Source: VRUE01 sp963796705 (GTDB lineage Bacteria > Actinomycetota > Thermoleophilia > Solirubrobacterales > 70-9). Taken from it: a DNA stretch of 64,000 nucleotides. Where the stretch lies: assembly GCA_963796705.1 (NCBI GenBank), contig CAWCMK010000001.1:650697-714696 (forward strand), written 5' to 3'. Each line of letters begins with the position of its first letter. Position 1 is the first letter of the stretch. This document shows, piece by piece, positions 34,502 to 42,430 of this stretch. A program made the position numbers and the translations under genes. The notes under the pieces were generated by a model. That model searched no databases and had not been told where the DNA came from. It saw only the letters and a program-made list of their open reading frames with translations.

Positions 34502-36923
34502 CCTCGGCCGCCTCTCCGCGGGTGGGGGTCGTACTGAGCGCGGTGAGCAGCCGGGGCGGCGGGTCGATCTGAACCGGCGCCACCTGCCCGCTGAAGTCGC
34601 GAAGGTAGCAGCGACCGGCCCGGTAGCCGAGCAGTCGCTGCGCAGCGGCCTCATCGTCAGGATCGAGCCTCAGCAATTCGAGCGCTCGGCGCGCCTCGGG
34701 GTCGGTCTCAACGCCGAAGGCAAACAGGGCGCCGACCAGCGGCTCGAGCTCGGCGGCGTCGCCCAGCATCTGGGTGGCGAGGATTGGGGTGATGTTCTGC
34801 GAGCGCCCCAGTCGGCTGATCCGCTCCAGGAGAGCGCGCCCCTGGGTATCTGAGGTGAGCGCCCAGGCCTCATCCATGGCCAGCACCGAGTGGCGCCCGC
34901 GCTCCGAGGCGCAGAGGCGCAGCGCGTAGGAGGCGAGCAGGCGCAGGACGGCGAGGCTGGTGCGCTCCTCCTCGGCCAACTCCGAGCGCGATGTCCCCGC
35001 CAGGGGCAGAGTGAGGTTGCGGATCCGCAGCGAGACGACCTGGGCGTCGCCAACCATTGGGGGCTCGGCCTCGCCGCCGCCGAGGCCGAGCTTCGCGAGA
35101 CCGCCCCTGCCGTGCACCTCGATCGCGCGACCGACCTGCAGCGCGTCCTCGTTGGTGGAAGCGGCGAGCAGGGCGAGGATCTCGCCGCAATTGCGCGCCT
35201 CGGCGGCCGCCGCTTCGGAGACGGCGAGGCGCAGCTGCGTCTGCCACTCGGGTCTGACCGGCGGCGGCAGGATCGAGACGAGGAAGTTGTAGGTGAGGTC
35301 CTCGCGCGTCTCGGGCGTGGCGATCCGCATCGGGTCGAGCAGGCCGCGGTAGCGCTCCTCGGCGGAGAGCTCGATCGTCTCGAGTGCCTCGGCGACGCCG
35401 GGAAGCCGGTCGAGGCGGTGATCGCCCTTGGGGTCGATGTCGACGATCGGCCCCGAGCCCTGCAGGAAGGCCTGCCAGGCGAGTAACTCCAGGCAGACGG
35501 TCTTGCCCGAACCGAGGCTGCCGACGAGAAGGCAGGTCGGCGGGCGGTTCTGTTGACAGGCCTCGGCGAGGTCGAACTGGACGGGCGAGCGGGAGCCGCT
35601 GAGGGTGTGGCCGATATAGGGGCCGATCTGCGAGCCGACGTGGGAGACGGCGTGGGGCACCATCGCGCCGACCTGGTCGGGCAGGAGGTGCTCCTTGTAC
35701 TCGGGCAGGGGAAAGACCGTGGCCGGCAGCGAGGCGAGGAAGAGGCGGTGCTGCTCGCCGCCGGGGCGGTGCAGTTGGACCCGCCCGTAGGCCTCGCGCA
35801 GGCGCTGGACGCGTTCCTCCAGCTCCGCCTCATCGCGGGCCGCGACCGAGAGGAGCAGGGCGGATCGCAAAAGCGGCGGGCGGTCGCCGCCGCCGAGCAC
35901 GGCCTCGAGCTCGCGGGCAAGGTGGGGCCGCTCGGCGGCCTCATAGGAGGGTCCGTGCTCGCCGGAGGCCTCCTCGCGGGCGATCTGGTCGGCGTCGAGC
36001 TTTCGCTTGGCGAGCAGGCGCCGCGCCTCGCGGTTGGGGAGGTACTCGACCGAGAGCGTCGCGTCGACGCCGAAGCCGAGCTCGAGCGGGGCGAACATCA
36101 GCTCCGCCGCCGGGCCGGGGACGACGGCCTCCTCGGGCATTGCGCCGAGCACCAGCTGCGCCTGGTGGGCACGGCCCTGATCGGAGTCGATCACCAGTGA
36201 GCGGCGAGCGACCTGCACGCGGCTCTCGTGCAGGCGCAGGAGGTCGTGGCCGTAGGGCTGGAAGCGCTGCTCGCCCTCGGGGTCGAGGAAGGAGAGCGCC
36301 TGGGGCTCGAAGCCCTGCTCGCCCTCGGGCTCGCCGAGACCACGGGCGTAGGCGTGGCGGATCAGGTTGGCGAAGCGAGCAGGGCCGACGCGCCGACACT
36401 CCAGGTAGCTGAGGACGCGCTCAAAGACGGCCTCCTCGGCCTGGCGCAGGGCGGCGAGGCGGGCGAGGCCGAGGGCGCGCGGCTCCTCGATTCGAAGGCG
36501 CTCGGCGGCGTGGCGCCAGGCGAGGGTGGCTCCCTCGAGCAGGCCGGCGAGCGGGCCGCTCGGCGAGCTGGGGTCGAGGCGCACCGCGAGGTAGACCTCG
36601 GGCCGCAGGGCGCTGCGGCTCTCGAACTGGGCCCGGTGTTCCTCGAGGTGCGCCTGGAAGCGGCGGCGAGCGCCGTGGCGCGGATCGAGGGTGGAGAGGG
36701 CGCGGCGGACGTAGGCGGCGGCGTCGAAGGCGCGGGCGATGCGGGCGATCTGAAAGTCGGCTTCGAGGGCGTAGGCGAGTGCCTCAAGGCGCTCGCCTAC
36801 CTCGACCTTGCGCGAATCGGAGAGGCCGGGGTAGCTGTGGCCCTCGAGCTCGTAGACCGCCCAGGCGTCGCTCGGGGTGCGCAGAACGAGGTTCGAGAAG
36901 AAGAAGTAGTGCGGGCGCCTCAC
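34488..36923 (-). CDS. virB4: VirB4-type conjugation ATPase
   Basis: 811 residues. The N-terminal domain (FSNLVLRTPSDAWAVYELEG) is that of TraC/VirB4 proteins. Walker A is CLLVGSLGSGKTVCLELLAW near residue 468, GPIVDIDPKGDHRLDRLPG follows, Walker B is HSVLAMDEAWALTSDTQGRA near 684, and the arginine/sensor block is SRLGRSQNITPILATQMLGD. It should drive pilus assembly and substrate transfer at the inner membrane. It overlaps the TcpE-like gene by 4 bases and the VirB6-like gene by 14. Confidence 0.92.
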   Translation of the reverse strand: MRRPHYFFFSNLVLRTPSDAWAVYELEGHSYPGLSDSRKVEVGERLEALAYALEADFQIARIARAFDAAAYVRRALSTLDPRHGARRRFQAHLEEHRAQFESRSALRPEVYLAVRLDPSSPSGPLAGLLEGATLAWRHAAERLRIEEPRALGLARLAALRQAEEAVFERVLSYLECRRVGPARFANLIRHAYARGLGEPEGEQGFEPQALSFLDPEGEQRFQPYGHDLLRLHESRVQVARRSLVIDSDQGRAHQAQLVLGAMPEEAVVPGPAAELMFAPLELGFGVDATLSVEYLPNREARRLLAKRKLDADQIAREEASGEHGPSYEAAERPHLARELEAVLGGGDRPPLLRSALLLSVAARDEAELEERVQRLREAYGRVQLHRPGGEQHRLFLASLPATVFPLPEYKEHLLPDQVGAMVPHAVSHVGSQIGPYIGHTLSGSRSPVQFDLAEACQQNRPPTCLLVGSLGSGKTVCLELLAWQAFLQGSGPIVDIDPKGDHRLDRLPGVAEALETIELSAEERYRGLLDPMRIATPETREDLTYNFLVSILPPPVRPEWQTQLRLAVSEAAAAEARNCGEILALLAASTNEDALQVGRAIEVHGRGGLAKLGLGGGEAEPPMVGDAQVVSLRIRNLTLPLAGTSRSELAEEERTSLAVLRLLASYALRLCASERGRHSVLAMDEAWALTSDTQGRALLERISRLGRSQNITPILATQMLGDAAELEPLVGALFAFGVETDPEARRALELLRLDPDDEAAAQRLLGYRAGRCYLRDFSGQVAPVQIDPPPRLLTALSTTPTRGEAAEGALT

Positions 36924-37555
36924 TCGAAGATCACCTCGCGTCCAGCCGGGACGGCGAGCGTCTTACCGCTGTGAAGCGGCTGCTCGCCGAGCTGGCGCAG
37001 GCGCCAACGCCTGGCGGCCGCCAGGCGACTGTCGCGGTCCGGAGCCAGGCGCCGGGGTACGAGCTCGAGCCGGACCGCGACCGGGTAGCGGAGCAGGACG
37101 CGGGCGGGACCGACCAGGCGGCCCCGCGGGTAGCGACAGCCGTGGGGATCGGGGGCCGCTGCGACGGCCCCCGATGGGCCGAGCCGGCTGCCCGGCGCTG
37201 GACAGTGGCGCAGGGCGGCGATCGTGCGCGGGCGCAGCCACCAGGCGGCGAGGCCAAAGAGGGCCCGGTGGGGGCTGCGTCCATCGACCTCCCACCGCGA
37301 GAGCGCCCAGGCGGCGGCCAGCGGTAAGGCGAGGAGACGCAGGGCCGGGGGAATCGCGGCGAAAAGGGCTCCGAGCAGCGGCACGCGAGCGAGCACGGCG
37401 CCCAGCAAGAGGCAGGCGAGCCAGTAGCCGACGGCGCGCAGCTCAAGGCCGCCCGGCAGGGGGATGCGCCAGCCCTGGATGCGGAAGATGCGCCAGCGGC
37501 GACGGAAGACGAGGCGGTAGGAGCGGATGACCTTGCGCGGTTGCTGCTCGGGCAT
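36920..37555 (-). CDS. TcpE/PrgI-like conjugation membrane protein
   Basis: 211 residues. RSYRLVFRRRWRIFRIQGWR then IPLPGGLELRAVGYWL is the TcpE-type N-terminus (short cytosolic part before a pair of membrane helices). The helices are at about 38-60 and 62-85, followed by WEVDGRSPHRALFGLAAWWL, the usual second conserved block. It lies directly upstream of the VirB4 gene, where TcpE/PrgI proteins are normally found. A basic C-terminal extension of about 100 residues is longer than usual. Confidence 0.72.
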   Translation of the reverse strand: MPEQQPRKVIRSYRLVFRRRWRIFRIQGWRIPLPGGLELRAVGYWLACLLLGAVLARVPLLGALFAAIPPALRLLALPLAAAWALSRWEVDGRSPHRALFGLAAWWLRPRTIAALRHCPAPGSRLGPSGAVAAAPDPHGCRYPRGRLVGPARVLLRYPVAVRLELVPRRLAPDRDSRLAAARRWRLRQLGEQPLHSGKTLAVPAGREVIFE

Positions 37556-37562
37556 CGCGGCC

Positions 37563-37949
37563 TCAGAGGACGGTGCTGGCGATCTGCTTGGCGAGCGACT
37601 CGATCGAGGACGGTGCCAGCAGGAAGATCAAGCCGAGCAGGGTGACGATCACGATGCCGACGCTGGTGCCGATGTTGCGCGAGAGCAGCGCTCCGATCAA
37701 AAGGCAACCGCCGAGCACGATCAGGACCGGAACCGCCCAGCCGGTCAGGAGGCTGCTCAGTCGGTTGCCGGCACCGGCGACGTTGCCGCCGCCGCCACCG
37801 GAGGCGCTCAGCGACTTGGTCACCGCGGCCAAAGCGCTCGGCGGGGCGCCGAGCCCCGCGAGAATCGGCGAGGCGTGGCTCGGCCCCAGCCCCGAGGCGC
37901 CTAGGATCAGGGCGCTGGTCGCGAGCCCGGTTGCGATCTTCAGTTTCAT
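37563..37949 (-). CDS. Pilin-like small membrane protein (VirB2/TrbC type)
   Basis: 128 residues with a signal peptide (MKLKIATGLATSALILGASG), a Ser/Ala/Gly stretch (AVTKSLSASGGGGGNVAGAG) and two closely spaced C-terminal helices (WAVPVLIVLGGCLLIGALLS and IGTSVGIVIVTLLGLIFLLA). Two helices after a cleaved signal is the plan of VirB2/TrbC pilins. The site AAGGGAGG (complement of 37963-37970) precedes the start. A decayed copy lies at about 55060-55292. Sequence identity to named pilins cannot be judged here. Confidence 0.65.
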   Translation of the reverse strand: MKLKIATGLATSALILGASGLGPSHASPILAGLGAPPSALAAVTKSLSASGGGGGNVAGAGNRLSSLLTGWAVPVLIVLGGCLLIGALLSRNIGTSVGIVIVTLLGLIFLLAPSSIESLAKQIASTVL

Positions 37950-37980
37950 CGTTGCTACCTCCCTTTTGGTTGGTCTGCGG

Positions 37981-38841
37981 TCAGCTCTCGGTCGGGATGA
38001 CCTCGATGAAGTCGATGTAGGGGCGCTCGCGGTAGGCGATCCCGAGTTCGTAGGTGAGCGTGTAGGTGGCGCCGCCCGAACCGGTCGCGGTCAGGGTCGC
38101 GAGGACGGCGCCGGAGCCCGGCGCGCCGAGCCAGAGGAGTTCCTGGACTTCGTCGAGGCGCAGGCGAATCGTGGGCAGGGTGACCTGGGCGCTGGGGCTG
38201 AGGTCGGCTTCGAGGTCGCGGGTCGAACCGGCCAGGTAATTGCGCAGGACGCGATCCACGACCTGGATGAGCGCCGGGTCTGAGACCGGTTCGCGGGCCG
38301 GCGCGGCGGCGGGCGGGGCGGTCGAGGGGGCGCCGACGAGCGAGGGGTAGCCGACCAGGCGCAACGGCTGAGCGCGGGGGTGATTGACGGTGACGGCGAG
38401 GTATAGAGGGAGGCGCTGGGTGGAGACCGAGGCGGCGACGGTGATGAGACGGCCGCCGGCGAGGGCGGGCTGGTCGGAGGCAACGTCGGCCCAGCGGACG
38501 AGCTGGCGTCCGTGGATCGGGGCGAACCCCGCGCCGGGGGAAAGTCCCCCTCCCCCTATATATGGAGCGAGGGCCCGGGCGCGGACGCCGGGGTGGGCGG
38601 CGTCATAGGTGAGGTAGGCGCGGGCGAACTGGAGGGCAAGGTCCTGGCTGGGGGCGTCGGCAGCGGGGTGCCGAGGCGTCTGCGGTACCGCGGGGGCGAG
38701 GAAGCACGACCTGATGCCGAGACCGAGGAAGAGGGCGAGGACGGCGCTTGCCAGATAGCGCGGCGCGCGCTCGGCGTAGCGGCGATGGCGCCAGGTACGC
38801 CAAGCGCCAGGGAGGGCGGTGCTGAGGCGCGGGGCCGCCAT
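37981..38841 (-). CDS. TcpC-like conjugation protein (VirB8-like)
   Basis: 286 residues. A basic N-terminus and one membrane helix (LASAVLALFLGLGIRSCFLA) are followed by two NTF2-like halves: LALQFARAYLTYDAAHPGVR with RLITVAASVSTQRLPLYLAV, and PALIQVVDRVLRNYLAGSTR with VLATLTATGSGGATYTLTYE. It ends RERPYIDFIEVIPTES. This matches the TcpC architecture of Gram-positive conjugation systems, a membrane-anchored scaffold outside the membrane. Pieces of a second copy remain at about 55320-55600. Confidence 0.78.
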   Translation of the reverse strand: MAAPRLSTALPGAWRTWRHRRYAERAPRYLASAVLALFLGLGIRSCFLAPAVPQTPRHPAADAPSQDLALQFARAYLTYDAAHPGVRARALAPYIGGGGLSPGAGFAPIHGRQLVRWADVASDQPALAGGRLITVAASVSTQRLPLYLAVTVNHPRAQPLRLVGYPSLVGAPSTAPPAAAPAREPVSDPALIQVVDRVLRNYLAGSTRDLEADLSPSAQVTLPTIRLRLDEVQELLWLGAPGSGAVLATLTATGSGGATYTLTYELGIAYRERPYIDFIEVIPTES

Positions 38842-39410
38842 CAGCGCTCAAAGCCGAACTGCTCATGCCCACCCGAGCCGCCGCCAGACGAGGCTGGCGG
38901 CGGCTCCGGCGTCTCTGGAACCGAGGCCGGCGGGGGTGCCGGAGGCGCTGGCACCGACGAGCTTTCAGGCGCCTCGATGGGCGTGGGTTTGCGCTCGGGC
39001 TCGCGTTTGGCCAACCGCTGGCGCCGCGCTGGCGGTCTCGGCGTGGGGCGATGAGAGGAAGGCCGGGCCGCCGGGGCGGGCGGCCCGCTTGCACGCGGAT
39101 CCGGCCAGATGGCAGGGGCCCGGTGCGCCGACGTCTGCGGTTCGCGCTGTTGGTTCGAGGAGCCGGAGGAGAGCTCCAGAACCCCCAGCACAGCGGCCGC
39201 CGCGGCACCGAGGCCGAGGGCCGCGAGCCGTCGCGAAGCCCGCCCCGCCCGACCGGGATCGGGGGCGTCAGGACCGAGACTCGCGACGAAGAGGTCGTCG
39301 AGCTCCTGGTCCTCAGCGGGGGCGGGCTCCGCGCTGCGCGGGGCGATCTCCTCGGCGGCGAGCAGCTCGTCGCCGAGGACGAAGACGTCGTTGTTGTTTC
39401 TTCTTCCCAT
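38841..39410 (-). CDS. Single-pass membrane protein with Pro-rich tail ending in EQFGFER
   Basis: 189 residues. N-terminal acidic cytosolic part (MGRRNNNDVFVLGDELLAAE), one membrane helix at about 80-100 (LAALGLGAAAAAVLGVLELS), and a Pro/Arg-rich stretch that could span the cell wall. It ends GGSGGHEQFGFER. The terminal E-x-F-G-F block recurs in the sigma/anti-sigma fusion at 40521. Its upstream region holds a 24-base block shared with that gene. It overlaps the TcpC-like start by 1 base. No named family is recognised. Confidence 0.65.
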   Translation of the reverse strand: MGRRNNNDVFVLGDELLAAEEIAPRSAEPAPAEDQELDDLFVASLGPDAPDPGRAGRASRRLAALGLGAAAAAVLGVLELSSGSSNQQREPQTSAHRAPAIWPDPRASGPPAPAARPSSHRPTPRPPARRQRLAKREPERKPTPIEAPESSSVPAPPAPPPASVPETPEPPPASSGGGSGGHEQFGFER

Positions 39411-39439
39411 CGTCTGATGGGGAGACGGAGGTCGGGGTG

Positions 39440-39463
39440 GGTTCGATACCCGTGCCTATAAAT
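39440..39463 (-). promoter_or_regulatory. Promoter-like block shared with the sigma-fusion gene (copy 1)
   Basis: On the minus strand the block reads ATTTATAGGC, two bases, then GGGTATCGAACC. It ends 30 bases before the ATG at 39410. The same block, with a few changes, precedes the sigma-fusion gene (41961-41984). Spacing and composition fit an alternative-sigma promoter. This is an inference from the two copies. Confidence 0.5.
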
Positions 39464-39526
39464 GGGCACGAGGCAAGCCCTGGTGAGGGTTCACCGTGGC
39501 CGAGACGGTGGCGCCGGCGGCGGTGC

Positions 39527-39778
39527 TCAGCCTGGCAGGAGGGCGCCGAGTGGGCTCTCGCCACCGTTGAAGTAGCTCGAGTGGGTCTGCTTGATCGTCG
39601 CCAGGGAGTCGGCACTGAGCAGGACGATGTCGAGCTTCGTCTCCAACCCGTTGGCCTGCTCGGCCTCGGCGTAGGCCCGCTGCGCGGCCTCGTAGTCGGT
39701 GCCGAAGGACCGCACGTCGGCCTCGCCGGTGGCGGGGTCGTAGGTGACCAGGAAATGCTTGATCTCATCAGGACTCAT
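39527..39778 (-). CDS. Small protein coupled to the RelA/SpoT-domain gene (candidate antitoxin)
   Basis: 83 residues, MSPDEIKHFLVTYDPATGEA then FGTDYEAAQRAYAEAEQANG and KLDIVLLSADSLATIKQTHS. A mixed alpha/beta acidic protein of DUF-like type (predicted fold strand-strand-helix-strand). Its ATG overlaps the stop of the RelA/SpoT-domain gene (ATGA), so it is translated from the same message. In toxSAS toxin-antitoxin pairs such a small neighbour neutralises an alarmone-synthetase toxin. That role is an inference from context only. Confidence 0.6.
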   Translation of the reverse strand: MSPDEIKHFLVTYDPATGEADVRSFGTDYEAAQRAYAEAEQANGLETKLDIVLLSADSLATIKQTHSSYFNGGESPLGALLPG

Positions 39779-40488
39779 CGGCCTCTGCTCCTAAAGGTAT
39801 CGGCTTGCTCCTGCAGGTCCTTGACGTGGTCGAAGAGGACCGGGTCGATCGGGAGGCCCTGGTCGCCGCCGGCGCCGAGCTCCGCCAGGGCAAGGTAGAA
39901 CTCGCGCAGCTCCGGGGGGCCGCCGCCAAACTTCAAGCCAGGTGCAGTGAAGCGCGCGTCGGCCTCAACGGCGTTGGCCGAGCTGTCTTGGAAGGGCGTG
40001 CGCAGTTGCACCTCAATCAAGCGGTTGCGGTTGCGGTTGCGGTTGATGAGGTGAAGCGCCCTGTAGCCATCGGCCTTGGGCTCGGCGACGTAGTCGCGAA
40101 CCCTGGTGATGGTCCAATTGCGACGCAGGCGGCTGGCGACCTTGTAGGTGGCCTGCTGGTCGGGCAGCACAGCGCGGACGCCACCGATGTCGGCCATCCG
40201 CGAGAGCTTCATCTTCGGCTGGCGGAGGAGCTTGCCGGCGATGGTGGGAAATTTCTTCAGCCGTTGGGCGACGACTGGCTTGCCCTGCGCCGCCGCGTGG
40301 TAGCGGAGATTGGCGGCGACCCGCGAGAGCGGCCTTGCGTGCTCAGCTCGCCACCAGCCGATGATCTTGAGTGCCTCGCGAAGCTCATCTGGCAGTTGAT
40401 CGAGCGATCGATTTGCGTCTGCGACGGCGAGAATGTGGTCGGCAAGCAGTTGTTCGGCGCGGTCGACTTGGCTCTTGATATAGGGCAC
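39775..40488 (-). CDS. RelA/SpoT-domain protein (candidate toxSAS alarmone synthetase)
   Basis: 237 residues from GTG 40488. The synthetase-domain blocks are present: KMKLSRMADIGGVRAVLPDQ (R-x-x-D-x-x-G-x-R type), VRDYVAEPKADGYRALHLIN (Tyr of the G-Y-R-A-x-H pocket) and LIEVQLRTPFQDSSANAVEA (catalytic Glu in EVQLRT). There is no hydrolase or TGS domain, so it is a small single-domain enzyme, the size of toxSAS proteins that pyrophosphorylate nucleotides or tRNA ends. An in-frame hexanucleotide repeat encodes four Asn-Arg pairs just before the EVQLRT strand. It is coupled to the small gene at 39527. Confidence 0.78.
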   Translation of the reverse strand: MPYIKSQVDRAEQLLADHILAVADANRSLDQLPDELREALKIIGWWRAEHARPLSRVAANLRYHAAAQGKPVVAQRLKKFPTIAGKLLRQPKMKLSRMADIGGVRAVLPDQQATYKVASRLRRNWTITRVRDYVAEPKADGYRALHLINRNRNRNRLIEVQLRTPFQDSSANAVEADARFTAPGLKFGGGPPELREFYLALAELGAGGDQGLPIDPVLFDHVKDLQEQADTFRSRGR

Positions 40489-40520
40489 CGGGCAACCGTA
40501 GTGGCTGCTGAAGCATGCGG

Positions 40521-41876
40521 TCAGCCGCCGAAGCCGAAATGCTCGGCGCCCGATCGTCCCCCACCGCCGGTCGATTCCGAGGACGTGGAGCTGCTCGGCG
40601 GGGGTGAAGATGCCGATTCGGGCGCCGAGGCCGGTTCGGGTGGTGGAGCGCTGCTCTCAAAGCCGAATTCTTCGGAGGCCTGTGCGGATGGGGTCGGGGT
40701 CGGTTCGGGCGGGGGGGCTTCGGGATGTGAGGCCGCAGCGGGCGCGCTCGGAGCCGGAGAGGGCGTTGGCTGTTCGGCGGGCGGCGAAGAAGCGACTTCG
40801 GGCGGGGGTTCGGGGGCGGCGCTGAGCGCAGCGGTCGGCGATCGGTGGGCCGGCACGGGATGGTGGGTCGCGGCGCCGGCGCCGAGGCCGGGGCCGATGA
40901 TCCCGGTGGCGAGGCAGGTGGCGGTGGTCGCGGTGGCGGCGCCGCAGATCGCGAGCGCCTTCTGGGCGGTGCCGGTGAGGGCGCCGGCCGAGGTGGCATC
41001 TCCAGGGCTGAAGGCACCGCTCGCCTTGTAGGCGGCGAGACGGAGGCGGCCGGCGGCGGCCTGGGCGCCGCCCGAGAGGCCGTCGAGCAGGCGGCCGAGG
41101 TGCCCGGCGATGCCGAGCCATGAGCGCTGGCTGGCGACGCCGGCGAGCAGAGCGCTGCCGCCGAGCTCGTGCAGGCCAGAGCGGAGCTCGGCAAGGAAGG
41201 AGCGGCAGGCGCCGCAGTGGCGCAGGTGCTGGAGCAGGAGGCGCTGCTCATCGGACTCGGCGAGGCCGGTCAACTCCCTGTCGACAAGGGAGCGGGCAAA
41301 CCCCTGCGCCTCGGGGCAGAACTCGGCGCCCTCGATCGCCTCCAGGCGCCGACGGGCCTGCTCGGTGGCACGGAGGAGGAGCTTCTTGGCGGCAGGCAGG
41401 CTGATCTGCAGGCGCTTGGCGATTTCGGGGACGCTGAGGCCGAGGCCGAAGCGCAGAACGATCGCCTCCCGATAGTTGCCCCGCATGCGGCCAAGCGCCT
41501 CCTGGAGGCGGAGCGCGTTCTCGCGGGCGAGGGCGTGCTCGGACGGCGCGGGCTGCTCGGCGGGGGCGTCGGCGGCCGCGTCCAGCGCAGTGGTGGGGCG
41601 GGCGCCGCGCGAGCGGAGCTGGTCGATGGCGGCGTTCCGGGCGCTGGTGAAGAAGATGGCGCGCAGGTTGCGGGGCGGCTTGCCGGCCTCGATCTTGCGA
41701 TGGAGTCGAATCACGACCTCGGCGACGGCGTCCTCGGCGTCGGCGCGGTCGAGCTGGCCGGCGAAGCGGCGCAGGAGGAAGGCCTCGCCGAGCGGACGCA
41801 ACTGCTCCAGCTCGCGGGCAGTTTCATCGGGGCGACGCGGCGGCCGCAGTGAGGGGAAGTTGCGCGCAGCCTCCAT
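40521..41876 (-). CDS. ECF sigma factor fused to a zinc-finger anti-sigma-like, membrane-spanning C-terminus
   Basis: ATG 41876 (MEAARNFPSLRPPRRPDETA); TTG 41888 is an alternative. 451 residues. Sigma region 2 is residues about 28-85 (DAEDAVAEVVIRLHRKIEAG, FFTSARNAAIDQLRSRGAR). Region 4 is about 130-180 (MRGNYREAIVLRFGLGLSVP, EIAKRLQISLPAAKKLLLRA). Then comes a zinc-finger-like block (FCPEAQGFARSLVDRELTGL, LQHLRHCGACRSFLAEL, near 219), a hydrophobic segment near 312 and a Pro/Ser-rich outside tail. EEFGFE lies near 403 and the protein ends EHFGFGG. One chain thus holds sigma factor, tether and a putative outside signal motif. Confidence 0.78.
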   Translation of the reverse strand: MEAARNFPSLRPPRRPDETARELEQLRPLGEAFLLRRFAGQLDRADAEDAVAEVVIRLHRKIEAGKPPRNLRAIFFTSARNAAIDQLRSRGARPTTALDAAADAPAEQPAPSEHALARENALRLQEALGRMRGNYREAIVLRFGLGLSVPEIAKRLQISLPAAKKLLLRATEQARRRLEAIEGAEFCPEAQGFARSLVDRELTGLAESDEQRLLLQHLRHCGACRSFLAELRSGLHELGGSALLAGVASQRSWLGIAGHLGRLLDGLSGGAQAAAGRLRLAAYKASGAFSPGDATSAGALTGTAQKALAICGAATATTATCLATGIIGPGLGAGAATHHPVPAHRSPTAALSAAPEPPPEVASSPPAEQPTPSPAPSAPAAASHPEAPPPEPTPTPSAQASEEFGFESSAPPPEPASAPESASSPPPSSSTSSESTGGGGRSGAEHFGFGG

Positions 41877-41960
41877 CAGGGCAGCCAAGCGATCCTTGGC
41901 CGGGATCTACGCAGGCAGGGAAAATCGCGCGTCATCACAACCAAGACGCCGATCGCATGG

Positions 41961-41984
41961 GATTCGATACCCCAGCCTGCAAAT
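41961..41984 (-). promoter_or_regulatory. Promoter-like block upstream of the sigma-fusion gene (copy 2)
   Basis: The minus strand reads ATTTGCAGGC, two bases, then GGGTATCGAATC, matching copy 1 at 39440-39463 at 19 or more of 24 positions. It lies about 85 bases before ATG 41876. The simplest reading is that the sigma factor drives its own gene and the EQFGFER protein gene from this promoter. Confidence 0.5.
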
Positions 41985-42079
41985 CTCACCACCGTCGCGA
42001 ACGCTCTCCCGATCTGCAGCTTCAGGCTAGCGCCGGGTGGGGCGGGGTGCAAGTGAGCCCCGCCCCACCCGCGCCGCGG

Positions 42080-42430
42080 TTAGAACTCCGGTACCGGCTG
42101 CGGCTCGGCGCCGCCCTCGGAGCGCTCTTTGCGCCCGCTGGAGAGGAAGTCGACGCGATCGGCGGCGATCGAGTGCGCAGACCGCTTGGCGCCGCCCTCG
42201 GCCTCCCACTCGCGGAAGCGGAGGCGACCGCTGACGGCGACGGCCCGACCCTTGCGCAGGTAGCGCTGGCAGGTCTCGGCCTGGCGACCGAAGGCGGCGA
42301 CGTCGATGTAGACGGGGTCGCTCCCGGAGCCATTGGAGTCGGCGAGACGCATGCGACAGACCTTGGTCTCGCCGTTGCCCGCAATCTCAGGGTCCTTGGT
42401 CAGGTTCCCGATCAGGGTGACTGTGTTCAC
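42080..42430 (-). CDS. ssb: Single-stranded DNA-binding protein (OB fold)
   Basis: 116 residues, MNTVTLIGNLTKDPEIAGNG then TKVCRMRLADSNGSGSDPVY and GRAVAVSGRLRFREWEAEGG: the OB fold of bacterial SSB with the usual strand order. The acidic C-terminal tail is replaced by EPQPVPEF. It probably coats the transferred strand or protects it in the recipient. Two divergent relatives follow at 45469 and 45943, and a decayed copy is at about 57590-57900. Confidence 0.88.
   Translation of the reverse strand: MNTVTLIGNLTKDPEIAGNGETKVCRMRLADSNGSGSDPVYIDVAAFGRQAETCQRYLRKGRAVAVSGRLRFREWEAEGGAKRSAHSIAADRVDFLSSGRKERSEGGAEPQPVPEF

Noticed and set aside
32132..34654. A longer start for the VirB6-like protein at 34654
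   Set aside because: It would overlap the VirB4 gene by 167 bases without protein character; GTG 34501 gives a signal peptide and a short overlap.
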